Shown in pieces: positions 48,501 to 60,500 of a stretch of DNA of 64,000 nucleotides. Where the stretch lies: contig NC_134434.1 of assembly GCF_030867145.1 (NCBI RefSeq), positions 2,108,001-2,172,000 on the forward strand, in the 5' to 3' direction. The notes below the pieces were generated by a model. That model worked only from the letters and a program-made list of their open reading frames with translations, searched no databases and was not told the DNA's origin. The DNA comes from Opisthocomus hoazin (taxonomy: Eukaryota > Chordata > Aves > Opisthocomiformes > Opisthocomidae). Position 1 is the stretch's first letter; each line of letters opens with the position of its first letter. Position numbers and translations under genes: made by a program.

Positions 48501-51500
48501 GTGCTCAGCAGCTCTCTCTCCAGCCTGCCCTGCGTTCACGGTACGAGTGTTGCCCGTGAGGGTCTGTACCTCCCGTAAGCTCCTGGTCTTCTTTCTCCCC
48601 GTGTGCCAGGTGGCTGAAGGGCAACCGTACCCGCACCGAGGAGACCTGCTCTACGCCCGCGCAGTACCGGGGGCAGTCCATCAGAGACACCCCGGCCCTC
48701 CGCACCTGCAAGCTGCCCACCAAGAGGTCCAAGAAGGGAAGCCGCCATTAAACACGTAAGATGGTTCACAGAGCCACTTCCTATCGGTAGCTTTTAGTGC
48801 GACCTCCAGCAAACCCTGATGCCACCACAGGTACGGGGACTTCTATCTCTGACTGCAGTGACATCAGGGTTTGGCTCAAAACACCTCATGCAGTCACCCA
48901 CCAACACCTCCAACTCAGAGCTCCTCCATCTCCTGGCAATACTGAGCTCCACGGGCTCCCAGAGCAGAGAATCTGCCTGGAGCATCAAGGATGGAGTCAG
49001 CCCTGTAAAACCAACACGGAGATAAAGACAGGCCTGAGGCAGCAAGTAAGGGTGCAACGTGTAATTAAGTGTCAAAACAAGGGTGGATTTAGCTCACTCT
49101 TACCCTGAGCTGGGATCACACACGCTTTACTTTTCTAACCAATTGGAGATGCTCAGCCTTTTGCCCTAGTAAAGGTCCTCTGAGTCTGGTTTGAAATCTA
49201 GGGCAGGACATTGCTGGTAATTCTGGCCCCAGGCTGCCCAGCCCATATGAAAATAGATGTCTTCCATAAGGAGCAGTTCTCGCTCCAGCACCTGCCTTTC
49301 AGCAGCCACAATTCCCATCCAAGACACTCAGGTATTTGAAAACAAGGGCTGATGGCTTCAATTGAGCGTCCCATAAGAGGAAGGTTCGAGACAGCAAACC
49401 TTCTTTGAATAAAGTGTTCTGGGCCAGAAGCTGATTCAGAGACAGGGCTGACTTTTCCTTGAGCGACGAGCTTGCTGACATGTACCAATCCAAACACCAA
49501 CTGCGAAAACCTATCACACAAACACACACCTTCCACAACTGGAAACTATCAAGCATGTTAAATTCAGCGCAGACTGCAGCAAGAAAGCCACAACTGTCAT
49601 CACCCCATCCCAAACATTTTGCTTTTCCCCATCCCAGGATTAGGACTAGAGCTTGTATGGATTCCAAAGGACTTTGGATGCGCCTGCAAGTTGGTAAGCT
49701 CTTGGGAAAGGGACCTTTGCTCATTTGTTAAGTAAAGTGCAGTGACCTTGCACTGCAGTGTATGAACAAGGGCTGTCACTGTGCCCGTTCCTAGGCCAGG
49801 AAGGATGAGGCAGAAGCCCGAAGCCCAGTTACAGCCGTTTGGGTCACTAAGGACCATAACAGTATGGAGAAAGTAAATTTATGACCAAATGTCAGGGATA
49901 ATGCCAGCTGCCCCGTGCCTTCCTAAAGAGGTTATTTCTCTTGCAGTGCCAGAGGTTTTATGGATTAGAAATGGAAATACCAGTCGTTCCATACAGGGCA
50001 GATAAAGTTCCGCTCTAAGGATGGAAAAACTTCAGTGTTCTAAACCACAATACTTAAATCTATTTTATTTACAGGTCTGGCCCTTCTTAACCTTCTTCTC
50101 TCCCTGCCAGAACTCAATTCCAGTTCACTCCATGGTGAGAGTAAGAAAACCATGGCAACGAAACCTGGTTTTTCTACAGCACCTTCCACTCAATTCTCTC
50201 AAACAAATTTACAAGTGTTGATGAAATAGAAAACTATTTATGCCAGTCTTGCACAAGACAAAGCTTGGTGCCCTCAGGTGTGAGTGCCAAAAAGCAGGCA
50301 CACAAAACCACTACAGTGTGGTGACATGATTTTAAGGAATATGAAGTACCTCTGCCTTCACTGTGCACCTCTTGAGAGCCAGGCAGCTTTCTCAGATGTC
50401 AGCTATGGGGGTCCGGATCTCAGGGATGACCAGCGACTTAGGTCACTGACCACACTTCAGATGAAAAGCTGCTTGGCAGTTTCTCAACATCTACCTGCTC
50501 TGGATTTCCAGAACCATGGCACCAAAATAATTCACTGCTCTTGAAAATTCCGCTCTTGGGTTTCTTCCTCGATGAAGGAAGTGCTCACTGACCATCAGCG
50601 CTTTGGGTAAGATACTCAGGGGTCACAAGTCAGCAGAAGAGGTCAGAGACAGGACTAACCCATCTCCTCTACGATGGGAACTCATAACGGCTCCTTGGCT
50701 TCTAACTCCTCACTTTCAAGTATGGGCTTCATTCACTCACTGGAAAAATTAACAAATGCTAGAAGTTTACTGATCTGCTTGAAAATTCCCGTTACACAGG
50801 TGTCCTTCTCTCTTTTTTCCCCTCTAGCAGGCCCTGGTATGGCCTGTCCTGGTGACCGGTCACTTCAACCATCAGAAAACTACTGACTTCCGAGTCCTTC
50901 CTTAAGCTTCTCCTACCTGTCAGGAAACATTTCTGATATATCCAAACACCTCCAGCCTCCTCCGAATTCCCGCTTCTCCGCTGATCGCAGGATGGAATCC
51001 ACCTTTCCAATCTTTTCCGACATCTATATATTTTTAAAGAGGCATTTTTAAAAACTAAACTATGCATGACCATACTAAGACAAGCTAATCTAGATCCTGC
51101 CGGTAAAACACAGTCATCTTTCCCAGAGGCAACGTAACCCACACCCCCGATCAACCAGTTGGTCGCTGTCTCTCCCATTCCAGTGGAGTGGAAGCAAGTG
51201 GGAAGGTAGGAGCATCCCTCCCCCAGCTGCTTGATCAGGAAAATTGGTCTCAATCCACACAAAGAGACTCCTCTGCCTTCCCACGGAGGGGATCCCTGCA
51301 GGCCAGGGCTGAGGGGGGTAGGTGAAGCAATGCCCAAGAACCAGCGGCCCCGAGACCGAGCTGCCCTGCCACTTCAAAAGGCGGCAATCTCTCTAGGTTG
51401 GCCAGAGATCGTTCAAGCGAAGCGGTACTGGAAAACCCCAAAACTGAAGCCATCTGAAGACTGGATTCCCTCCCACTCTGTGGGGTCTACCAAGATGCAC

Positions 51501-54500
51501 GTACGCCCGAGAGGAGAAGGTGTGTGCCGTGCAGCCTGGCGCGGGCACCCCTCCTCTGCTCTCTCTGCCCGTGCTCCAGAGCATCTAGCAAGACACCAGG
51601 ATGACTGTGGTTTATTGTCACGGCTATTACAATACCACAGCTGCAACTTAACTGTGTTTTTTAATCCTAAAGAGTTATATAAATATATGTATATTTATTC
51701 CTCTGTAACTGAGTGTAAATGACCTTTAAGAGGATGAAAACTCCTCTGTCTCCTATATAGAAACCAAATTGTATATTTTCTTATGTACATCTTCTGTATA
51801 AAGCTCTTGCTGCAAAGATGAATTCAACAAGTCTCCCCGTGTCTGTCTGAGGGTTGGGGGATCAGAAGTAACACGAGACCTGTGGTACAAATATAAACTT
51901 AATCCTCTTTATCCTATGGGCAGAGCAACAGTTTGGGAGGGATTTATTATTTCTCTTTCTACTAAGCAGGAACATGTGACCCTTAATGAGTCCTGGGCAC
52001 TTGCAGTAATGTCTGAAAATATTTTGTGAGGCCAAACTCAAGCCTACTGTAAAAACAGGTAGCTGTCACCTGACAGAGTCCGGGCAACGGCACCAGGGCT
52101 GTCCTTGGTGTTTTCAGCTCAGCATTAACAGCATCACATCCAGGAAAAAAAGCTTGGCCGCCTCCGAGACAGCTCCAGGACGGATGCCCTGGACTCCCCT
52201 GCTCCGCGGCAGGGCACACAGTCGTCCCTGTAAAACCCTGCTGCTGGTGCGGTCCGGCTCTGCCAACAATAACACACTTCATCTGACTCCCAGCCCCGGG
52301 TGTTTATCCATTGCAACAGTCTGCTTCCTCCGCATTTGCAAGCAGCACGGCAACGAAGGTATTTCCTTTCAAGTAGAACAAAAAAGTCATTTTTTGGCTC
52401 GGGCACTCACTCACAGGCACACACGTGCAGATGGCAGGACCTGCCTCTGAAACGTGTCGCCTGGATTGCCCGCCGAGCCCCTCGCTGGTGGCCTGTCCCC
52501 CTCCACATGCAGGACATGCTGATGCTGTCGCACAGGCCAAGGGTGCCAAGGACATGCAGCGGAGCAGCAGCGTGCCTGGTCCAACGCGTGCTGCCCTTCT
52601 GGCAATGCAGCGCTTGGTGCTGCGCGTGTGGATGACGCCGCTCCCACGTTCAGACTCAAACGTGTAGCATGCAACGAGGTTTTACATCTGCGTGCAGTCC
52701 CGGCTGGTGAAAGAAACCTGCCAGCTCCGCAGCAAGATGAGCACTTGCACCCACCCCCCCCGATACAAACCAGTAACGTCTCTTCCATGATCATTCCTCC
52801 TTGCAGCATGTACAACAGAAGGGTTTATGAAAGCTTTGAAAACTACCAGCAGAAGCTCAGCTTACAACACTGACTGCAATGTTTTCTCTTACAAAGCTTC
52901 CTCCCCAGACACCCCACCAGCAAGCAGGCAGAATCCCCCTTCTTCCTCCCAGCCCCTCTAAACCCTCACTCCTCTGCCCGGCCTCACGCCCGTGGTCCCA
53001 TCGCGCCTGATCCCAGCAGCTCCGGCGCTGCCGGGTACCACTGCGGTGCAGAGATGCCCAAACTCAGGGTCTCGCCATGACAAATACCACTTCTAGCTCT
53101 AGTCACAGCAACCACAACTCACCACGACCTCCGGCATGTGCATCTTGGTGATAATCATCTTCATGATCTCAGGGGGAACAGGAGAACCTGCAACAACTCC
53201 TGGAAAAAAGAGGAAAAGCTGACCATCTTGGAAACCATCTATTTATTCCCAGGAACGGTCCCTCAGAAGGTTCCACATTCCCAGATTTAAATGCTGGCAA
53301 GACCTTTGGGATACACCGGTTCCTGTCAAAATACCTTCTATTTTTAAGGTCCTAGATATTCTAGAAGCAAAGGCTGCAGCAAGGCCAGTTTGCCTGAACG
53401 AATTAAGGGCTGGCAGAGTTCACTTGTTAGGAAAATAAACTCTATAGCACAAATACAGTCCAAGCTGCAGTTCCCAAAAAGGAAAGATTCAGAGCAGAAA
53501 GAGGCACAGATTTTTAGCAGGACAAACGCCCCCATCAATCATCACCACCATAAAACCAAACACCTTTCCTCCTGCCTTGCCCAGAGCACCCCTTTTGGGA
53601 GAGGGCAGATCACATTTTCACCTGTTCTGTCCTAGGATGACAGAGCAAAAGAGCGGGATAATATATAGGCTTTGCTGGGCAACAAGATGAAACGGGATCA
53701 TTTCTCACATAGCAGAGATGATTAGGTAATCTGCTCAAATGTTTCTTTATGCTCCATCACCATTTTTCCTCCGTGCTGTTATTGCCTCAAAAGGGCTGGT
53801 GCTCTCCCCATTTCAGCTCAGCTGTTTCCAAGGCTGTCTGTGACAAAAGCTCCAGCACGCGTTATCTCACTCTCTCCAGTATTTAGACTTCAAAACCTGG
53901 CAGGAAACTTCAGGTCAAGAGAAATCACAGCGTAGCTCTGCTTTAGGGACTGCACCAGCCTAAAGTACACAAAGCATCTGCTGCCACACGGTGGTGGCTG
54001 GTAAGATGGGAGTCGAGTAAAACCAGGCTTCCCAGCTCCCCAGTCTAGCAGATAAAACGGAAAAGTCCTTCCCCAAGCTCCTTTACGGTGAAAGAAATCT
54101 TAAAAATGCATAATTCTTGAAGGAAACCCCGAGGAAAGGAAACGTAGCATCAAATTAACAGTGAAACACAAGGCTTGTACAACTAACCTCTTCCTTTCAG
54201 GAGACTGACTTGCTCGCAAAGCTTAATACAGCCTCCCTGCAGGGAACCAGTAGTATCCAGTTTCTTAGGATTTTTCCACTTCAGCTGTCAGACTTACCTC
54301 CCCGGAGAGTTGACAGGTCATAGGAGTCAAAGTCCGGCTGGGCGAGCATGTCTATAAACATGGTTGGCGTGCCGTGTAGAAAGGTGCATCTTCAGGAAGG
54401 GGAGAGAAAAGGCATTGCTGCAGAGCTGGAACCAGGAGCAGCCCCAGCTCAGCACCCCATCCCGTCCCATCGCGCGCGGGGCCGCGGGACAGCGGCACGG

Positions 54501-57500
54501 AGGCAGGCACAGCAGACATGCTCTTCATCCATACACATATACATATGTATGTATAAATATATATATCTGTGTGTGTGTTACGCAGACACGATAGCTCTTT
54601 TGATTTACCAGCTACACACGAAGAACGAGCTGGAAATGCAACTATCTCAGCAGCAGAGCTGGACTTAGAGCAGGAGGGCAAGCGGTTAGGTGTGAAAACA
54701 CACCAGCCATAGCAAACCGAGACACCACTATGCTTTCCAGCCAAAGCCCTACAGTGACATGAAGGATCCCTTATTTTTGGAAAAAGAGGTGTGACAAACT
54801 CCCAAGCGCAGCTGAAAAGGCAGGATTTAGGCTCCTGAAGCACCTGTGCAAGTATGTGCACCAGCAAACCCGCCTCTCGCACTGCGGGAAGGAGGAGCGT
54901 GAGCAACGGCCTGGCAGGTGAGACACGGGAAGCAAGCGTCACCCCAATGCAAGGAACTCCTCTGCAGCAAGACACAAACAAAACCTCACTTCTCTTGGGA
55001 CACCGCCTCCAGAACAGCCTTCCCCTCGAAACTCGGCGACGAGAAGACGCAGGAGGAGCCGTGCACAGCCATCACCATGCAGCCTCCCACCGACCCCAGG
55101 CAATGATAGAGGGGTGGGGGGACGGCAACGCGATAGTCCTGGGATCAAGCCAAAGACAACAGTGAGGAGAGGAGATCTTCCAGTCCGCGACTAGCCCATC
55201 TCACTGCTGAAGAGCAAAGATCTGAACAAAGAAGTTTTCCCCGATTTGCTGAAAACTTGCTGGAAATCTGACATTCATATGTGCTCCCGCTGGGGGGAAA
55301 CACGACGCTGATGCTTCCGGCCTTTAATACAACTCAGTCTGGGAAGTTTTTAACGTCAAAATCTCATTCTGTAAGTTTGAAATGTCTTTGCTGGACTTTT
55401 TGGTCTGGTATTGCGTACACATTATTTTACGATATGCCAGAAGAGAAGAGTGGTAGTGCTATGACAGGCATCAACTATGCAGGACTTGGCACATGCTATT
55501 AATTTTATTTTGTTATTATAAACACCAAAGGCTCTGAACGCTGATTGAAACAACTCATCTTTTTTTCTGGATCAAAGCTGTTTTGTTAGAAATAACTAAT
55601 TCAGAACTTCAAAAGAAAATATTTGCCTTTAACAATTTTTAAAAGAAACTAGAAATGGAAAGGTCATATCCTGCTAAGAGTTATGAGACTGTATACATGA
55701 CATGAAATGGAGTCATGTAAAACAAATTAAAACCTCATTCAGCAGAATTCAAAGCTAACATCCAGGGTCTCGTAATTATTTGAAATGAGTATTCACCAAA
55801 ATGAAAAGTGATTAATTTCACAATTTTTCCCCCACAAAAAGATCTCTCTTTTTCCCCCAAAAAAAACTTCACATCAAGCTAAAATGAAGTATCAATGAAA
55901 CTCTACTGAAATGAGAAATGTTATGTATGAGTATCCCTCAATGTCCTTTGCACCAAAACATCCTGCCCTTCTGCTCAGCAAGCACCAACGCTCTCTGCAC
56001 ACGTGGTTCTCTGTGGCAGTGGCGACCACCCCAAACCGTGTTCCCACCAAGACCCACCTGCTCCGTGACCCCCAGCCTCAGACCGATCAGATTGGCATTA
56101 TTCACGATGTTCCTGTGAGAGAGAGTGGCTCCTTTGGGGCTGCCCGTTGTCCCCTGAAAGACACAAGGCATTATGCAGCGATGCCACCTTTTCCGAGGAC
56201 GAGCCACGTATGCTCTCAAGGGCAATTTCCCAGGCAGGTTCTGGGGTGATCTTGCACTTCATTCTCCATTCAGACCTGGGAGACTTTATTTTCTTCTTCA
56301 ATGGCATCTTAATCCCAAACTAAACAAAATAAATGGTCCAACTTCAGGCGGCCGGAATTCACATGACACCCTCTCATCTCCATCAGCCCTCGAGAAAGGC
56401 TGAGCAGCAAGAATGGAAGAAGTAAGGGAAAATGTCAGAACATTTCTTCCACTCTACAGCAGAAGATGGATCCAGGGCTTGGTCTCAGAGCGCAGAAGGC
56501 AAAGCAAACGGGATGCTCAGCATCGCACACATCTTTCCCTGTGTGCCCAGCAAGGAACCCAACCAGGAGGCACGGAGACGGCAGAAGCACCTACCGAAGT
56601 GAACTGGACGTTGATGGGCTCATCGCAGGACAGGGTCTGCTGCACAGCTCTTAACTGCTTCATATGGCTGCTGTCCCCAGCCTGCATCACTTCATCCATG
56701 CGGAAGGTGCCAGGCAGCTTGGAGTCCACTGTGATGACAACGGATAAGTCAGGTAGCCTGGCAGAGAGAAAAATATCATCAGCAATAACGAAGCAATGAG
56801 AAAACTGCCTGGATAGGCATACACTGGTCAGGGCAAACCTCCCGGACAGCCTAAGCTGTTCTCTTCAGATGAGACCCTGTGCAGGTCCTGCTTCTGCTAG
56901 AGCCTGTGTTGTGCAGTGGAGAGGACACAAGGCAGGACACAGCTGCGAGGTCGCTGCAGAGACACCAGATGTTCCTAACTCACCTTTTACTCTTTATTCC
57001 TCCTGGACTGGATTTTTCTAGCTCAGGACATGACTGCTTTAGAATATCATAATATTTCTGTGTTTTAAATTGAGTGGGAAACACCAGTGCCTTACAGCCA
57101 ACCTGTGAGAGGAGACAGAAACTCGTGAGAAGTTACGTCGGGCTGATGTTCAGGACATGATAAAGAGCAGTCACCACCGACACAGGAATGTGCACAGCCC
57201 TGTGACCCCATACAGCAAGCGTTAGCCATTACCACCACACCGGGATTTTCTCCGTGGCTTGCTTCTGTAAGCACATGATACAAATGAGCTCCCTCCAGAT
57301 TAAACACAGAGATTTTTAACACCTCCCTAGTAAGAGCCGTGGTGTGCGGCAGTTTAAAGATTCATTGAAGAGCGTGACATAGGTCTTCGCACAGCGAGGG
57401 TGCAGCAGCCACGCTCCTGGGGCTGGGGACATGCCTCCAGCAGGCAGGTTCACCGAGGGCAAATGCAAACCAAGCCCTTAGAGCTGTGCACTCACAAAAC

Positions 57501-60500
57501 CCCGCAAGCGCAGGGCAGGGAGCTGCTACTGCACGCCCGGCACCCCGGGCCCTGGTCCATGCACGCAGCCGGGGCTTTGCTCCTCCCCGGCGTTTGGTTC
57601 ACGATGGCTGATTGCTTTCTGCTGGGCAAGAGAGCACAGCTGCAGCCTGAGGTTTCCTCTTCTCCCAGGATCAATGCTCCTCATTGCCAGCACAAGGCAA
57701 ACAATGGATTTTTCAGATTAGGTGTCCCAACGCTAATGAAAAGCCCAGTGGCAAAATACAAAAACAAAAAAACATTCAACTGAGTGTACGTGAAATGAGG
57801 ATGTTTGAGGAACTGTGGAATAAAAAGGAAACTTAAAGACTGCCTCTTAGGTCAAGGCAAGGTTTTGTTGCGGATTTTTTTAAGGTGTTCTGTTTCCTAG
57901 GGTTTTAAAAGTACTAGCTATTTTGAAAATTAAAACATTTTTCATTCAACATTCACATAATCCTGAGACAAAGCTCTTTAATTACTCCAACAATTTCTAT
58001 TTCTTTCTCAGCAGAGGAGATTTGCTGAATTTGACCCAGATTTGGTAGCTACTTTCATCTTCCAAAAAACACATTCTTGTCAAATAAACTATTTACATAA
58101 ATTATTTACTCGGCTGTCTTCATTATTTTCCCAAGGTCCATGAAATAAGCTACGCCAGTAAATTATTTCTAAGTACTGTTTGGGGTTTGTCAGCAGGGAA
58201 GACAAACATTTGCTCTATTTTCTGGAACAGTCTGCCCAGAACCCAGGGGAGTGAGTCTGTTCCAGGATGTTTTGGGCCTCTAACGTTTTCCTATTAGTTC
58301 CTTCAGACCACTATACTGGTTGAATCAGCTTTGCAAAACAGATGCTATGGGAGGAGAGGACCTTGCAGGGCAGATGCTACGTGAGCTACGGGTCTCTAGC
58401 TGGGCATCTCCCACTTGGTCTCAACATGACTGGCAACAGCTTCCTCTTCAAAGGACCTGTCATATGAAAGCTGACATCAGTTTGCTTTTACAAAGCCCTG
58501 GAAATACAGCAGGAATCTGAAGAATGGTTATTCAGCACATACTACTCTATACACCAAAGGAAGGGAACCTGATGGAGCAGGGAAGGGACTGCACAGGCTG
58601 ACAGGATCCAACAGACGAAGCCCCAGAGTCTTCAGGGGTTTTGTTGTGCGAATAAACAAATACAAACAAATAATAAGGAGGGTGAGAGACACCAGAGATC
58701 CCAGTGCCAAAGGTACATGGCAAAGCTATGAACTCTAGAAAACCTGGGAGGGTGAGACAGGAGTAATCCCCTATGGAGGTCAAGTACATTTCTGCTCTCG
58801 CCCCATCAACACTCCATGTTTACACTGGAGGAGAAAACCAGAGCAGTCTGACACAGAGAGGCAGAAAGGAACGCAAAAACCATGTCTCAGTGGGAAAAAA
58901 GGAGAGTACGGCTGTTTCCGTTTCCACCTGGTGAGAGAAGCAGGAGAACATCCACACTGGAAGAGACGTGCTTCACCGCAGCACTGTGTTCAACCTTCAC
59001 GCATGAAAACAGGAGTGGCACCGGTGAGACTACCGTAAAAGGATTAAAGGAAGGATGAAATGGGAACTCAAATTGCAGCCTAGCAACTGAACTAGAGTTA
59101 CTGATGGAAGAGAAAAGTCTCCCTTTGTTGCTAGAAATTGTCCACTTTTTCCTAGGTAAAGCCAGAACTTGGATGGTGCCGGGAAGACCCAGATATGGTT
59201 CCAGCTTTTCTATCAGCCTTTGATTTAAAGCTGAACAAACCACAGATGAGCAAGTTAGCTTCTTAATCCTAGGATTAATTTCTAGCTGTCAAATGTTTAG
59301 CAGCCTGGATTCCTCATTACCGGAGCTAAGGAGCCAGAACAGTTTAAACTGATCGGTGCTCTGCATATTGCAAACTCAAACCCAGGCAGGTGTATACAAG
59401 GGTAGCTGAGGCAGCCACAGTCAGACAGCAGAAAGATGTCGAGCAGTGGCAATACCTAGGACTTTAACCAGGCTAAACTCAAGGCCAGCAAGGCCTAGAA
59501 CACATCTGGTAAGGAGAAAACAAGCTACCAAGTAGGCTTGTCCTTTCTGAGCCTTCCTCCTTCCAAGTTTAAAATCCCAGATGCTGATTTTTGCCCCGAA
59601 TGGGAGGCAGGCAGGACAGCCGTGTGGTGCTCTCCCTCCCGGGCAGGCTGGAGTGTGAGAAAGCTAGAGCTGATTTAAGTCAGATGTTGCCTCTAGAGAT
59701 TGCAGCCATGCTCTGCTACTACGTAGTCTCTGCTGTCCTGGCTGCCAGATTCTTGGGCAGAAGAGTCTCTGGGTCAGATATTTAGTCTTGCCTCATTTTC
59801 CTCATTCCTAGTAAATGACTGCTGGCAGGTCCAGTTATTATTGGTGTAATATTGGCAGTACCCCGTTGTTAGCAGAGAGAGAGGGGGATGAGGAGGACGC
59901 AGAAGTCTCCATCAAATGGACAGGGTGGCAGCCAAAGGGAACAGCAACAAACATGACCACTTAACAGCAGCTCCAGCCCTTAGGTCACTGCGCAGTGGTG
60001 TTCCCTCTACAGGGCCCCAACCAGCCCTGCTCTCCGGCCAGCTCTCCCTGGCATGCAGAGTGCTTAACCAGAAGCTCATCTGTACTGTGTCCCCACCATC
60101 CTCTTAACAGACGGTTGCTTGTATGCATTCTCAAAATGAATCAATTAGCATTACCAGCAAGTGCTATACAAACCTTCCTGATGACGAACTCCAGCTCAAG
60201 GGCCTGGTAGGCTGGATTCACAGATACCTTCAGAGGGAGAAACAAGAAGGTTGATCAGAGCTATGCTTCCCTTGAAAACCCTCTCCCCTAATACACACTC
60301 CAATAGAAAAGTTCTCCCAGGGATCAGCCACACCCAAAGCCTCTCCTCCTCTCCAATACGCAAAACTAAGAGCTCCCCTCTACATGGATTTCACATTCAC
60401 CAGAAACGTTAGCCGAATCCTGTGTTTGCATGAAAGAAAACAATCAGAAAAGAAGTTTATGTGAGGTCAAATAGTCACAATAGTTTCACAAACTGAAACC

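Noticed and set aside
55500-55920. AT-rich segment between ACSF2 exons as a possible old transposon
   Set aside because: Low-complexity A/T words, but no terminal repeats, target duplication or family match that I could name.
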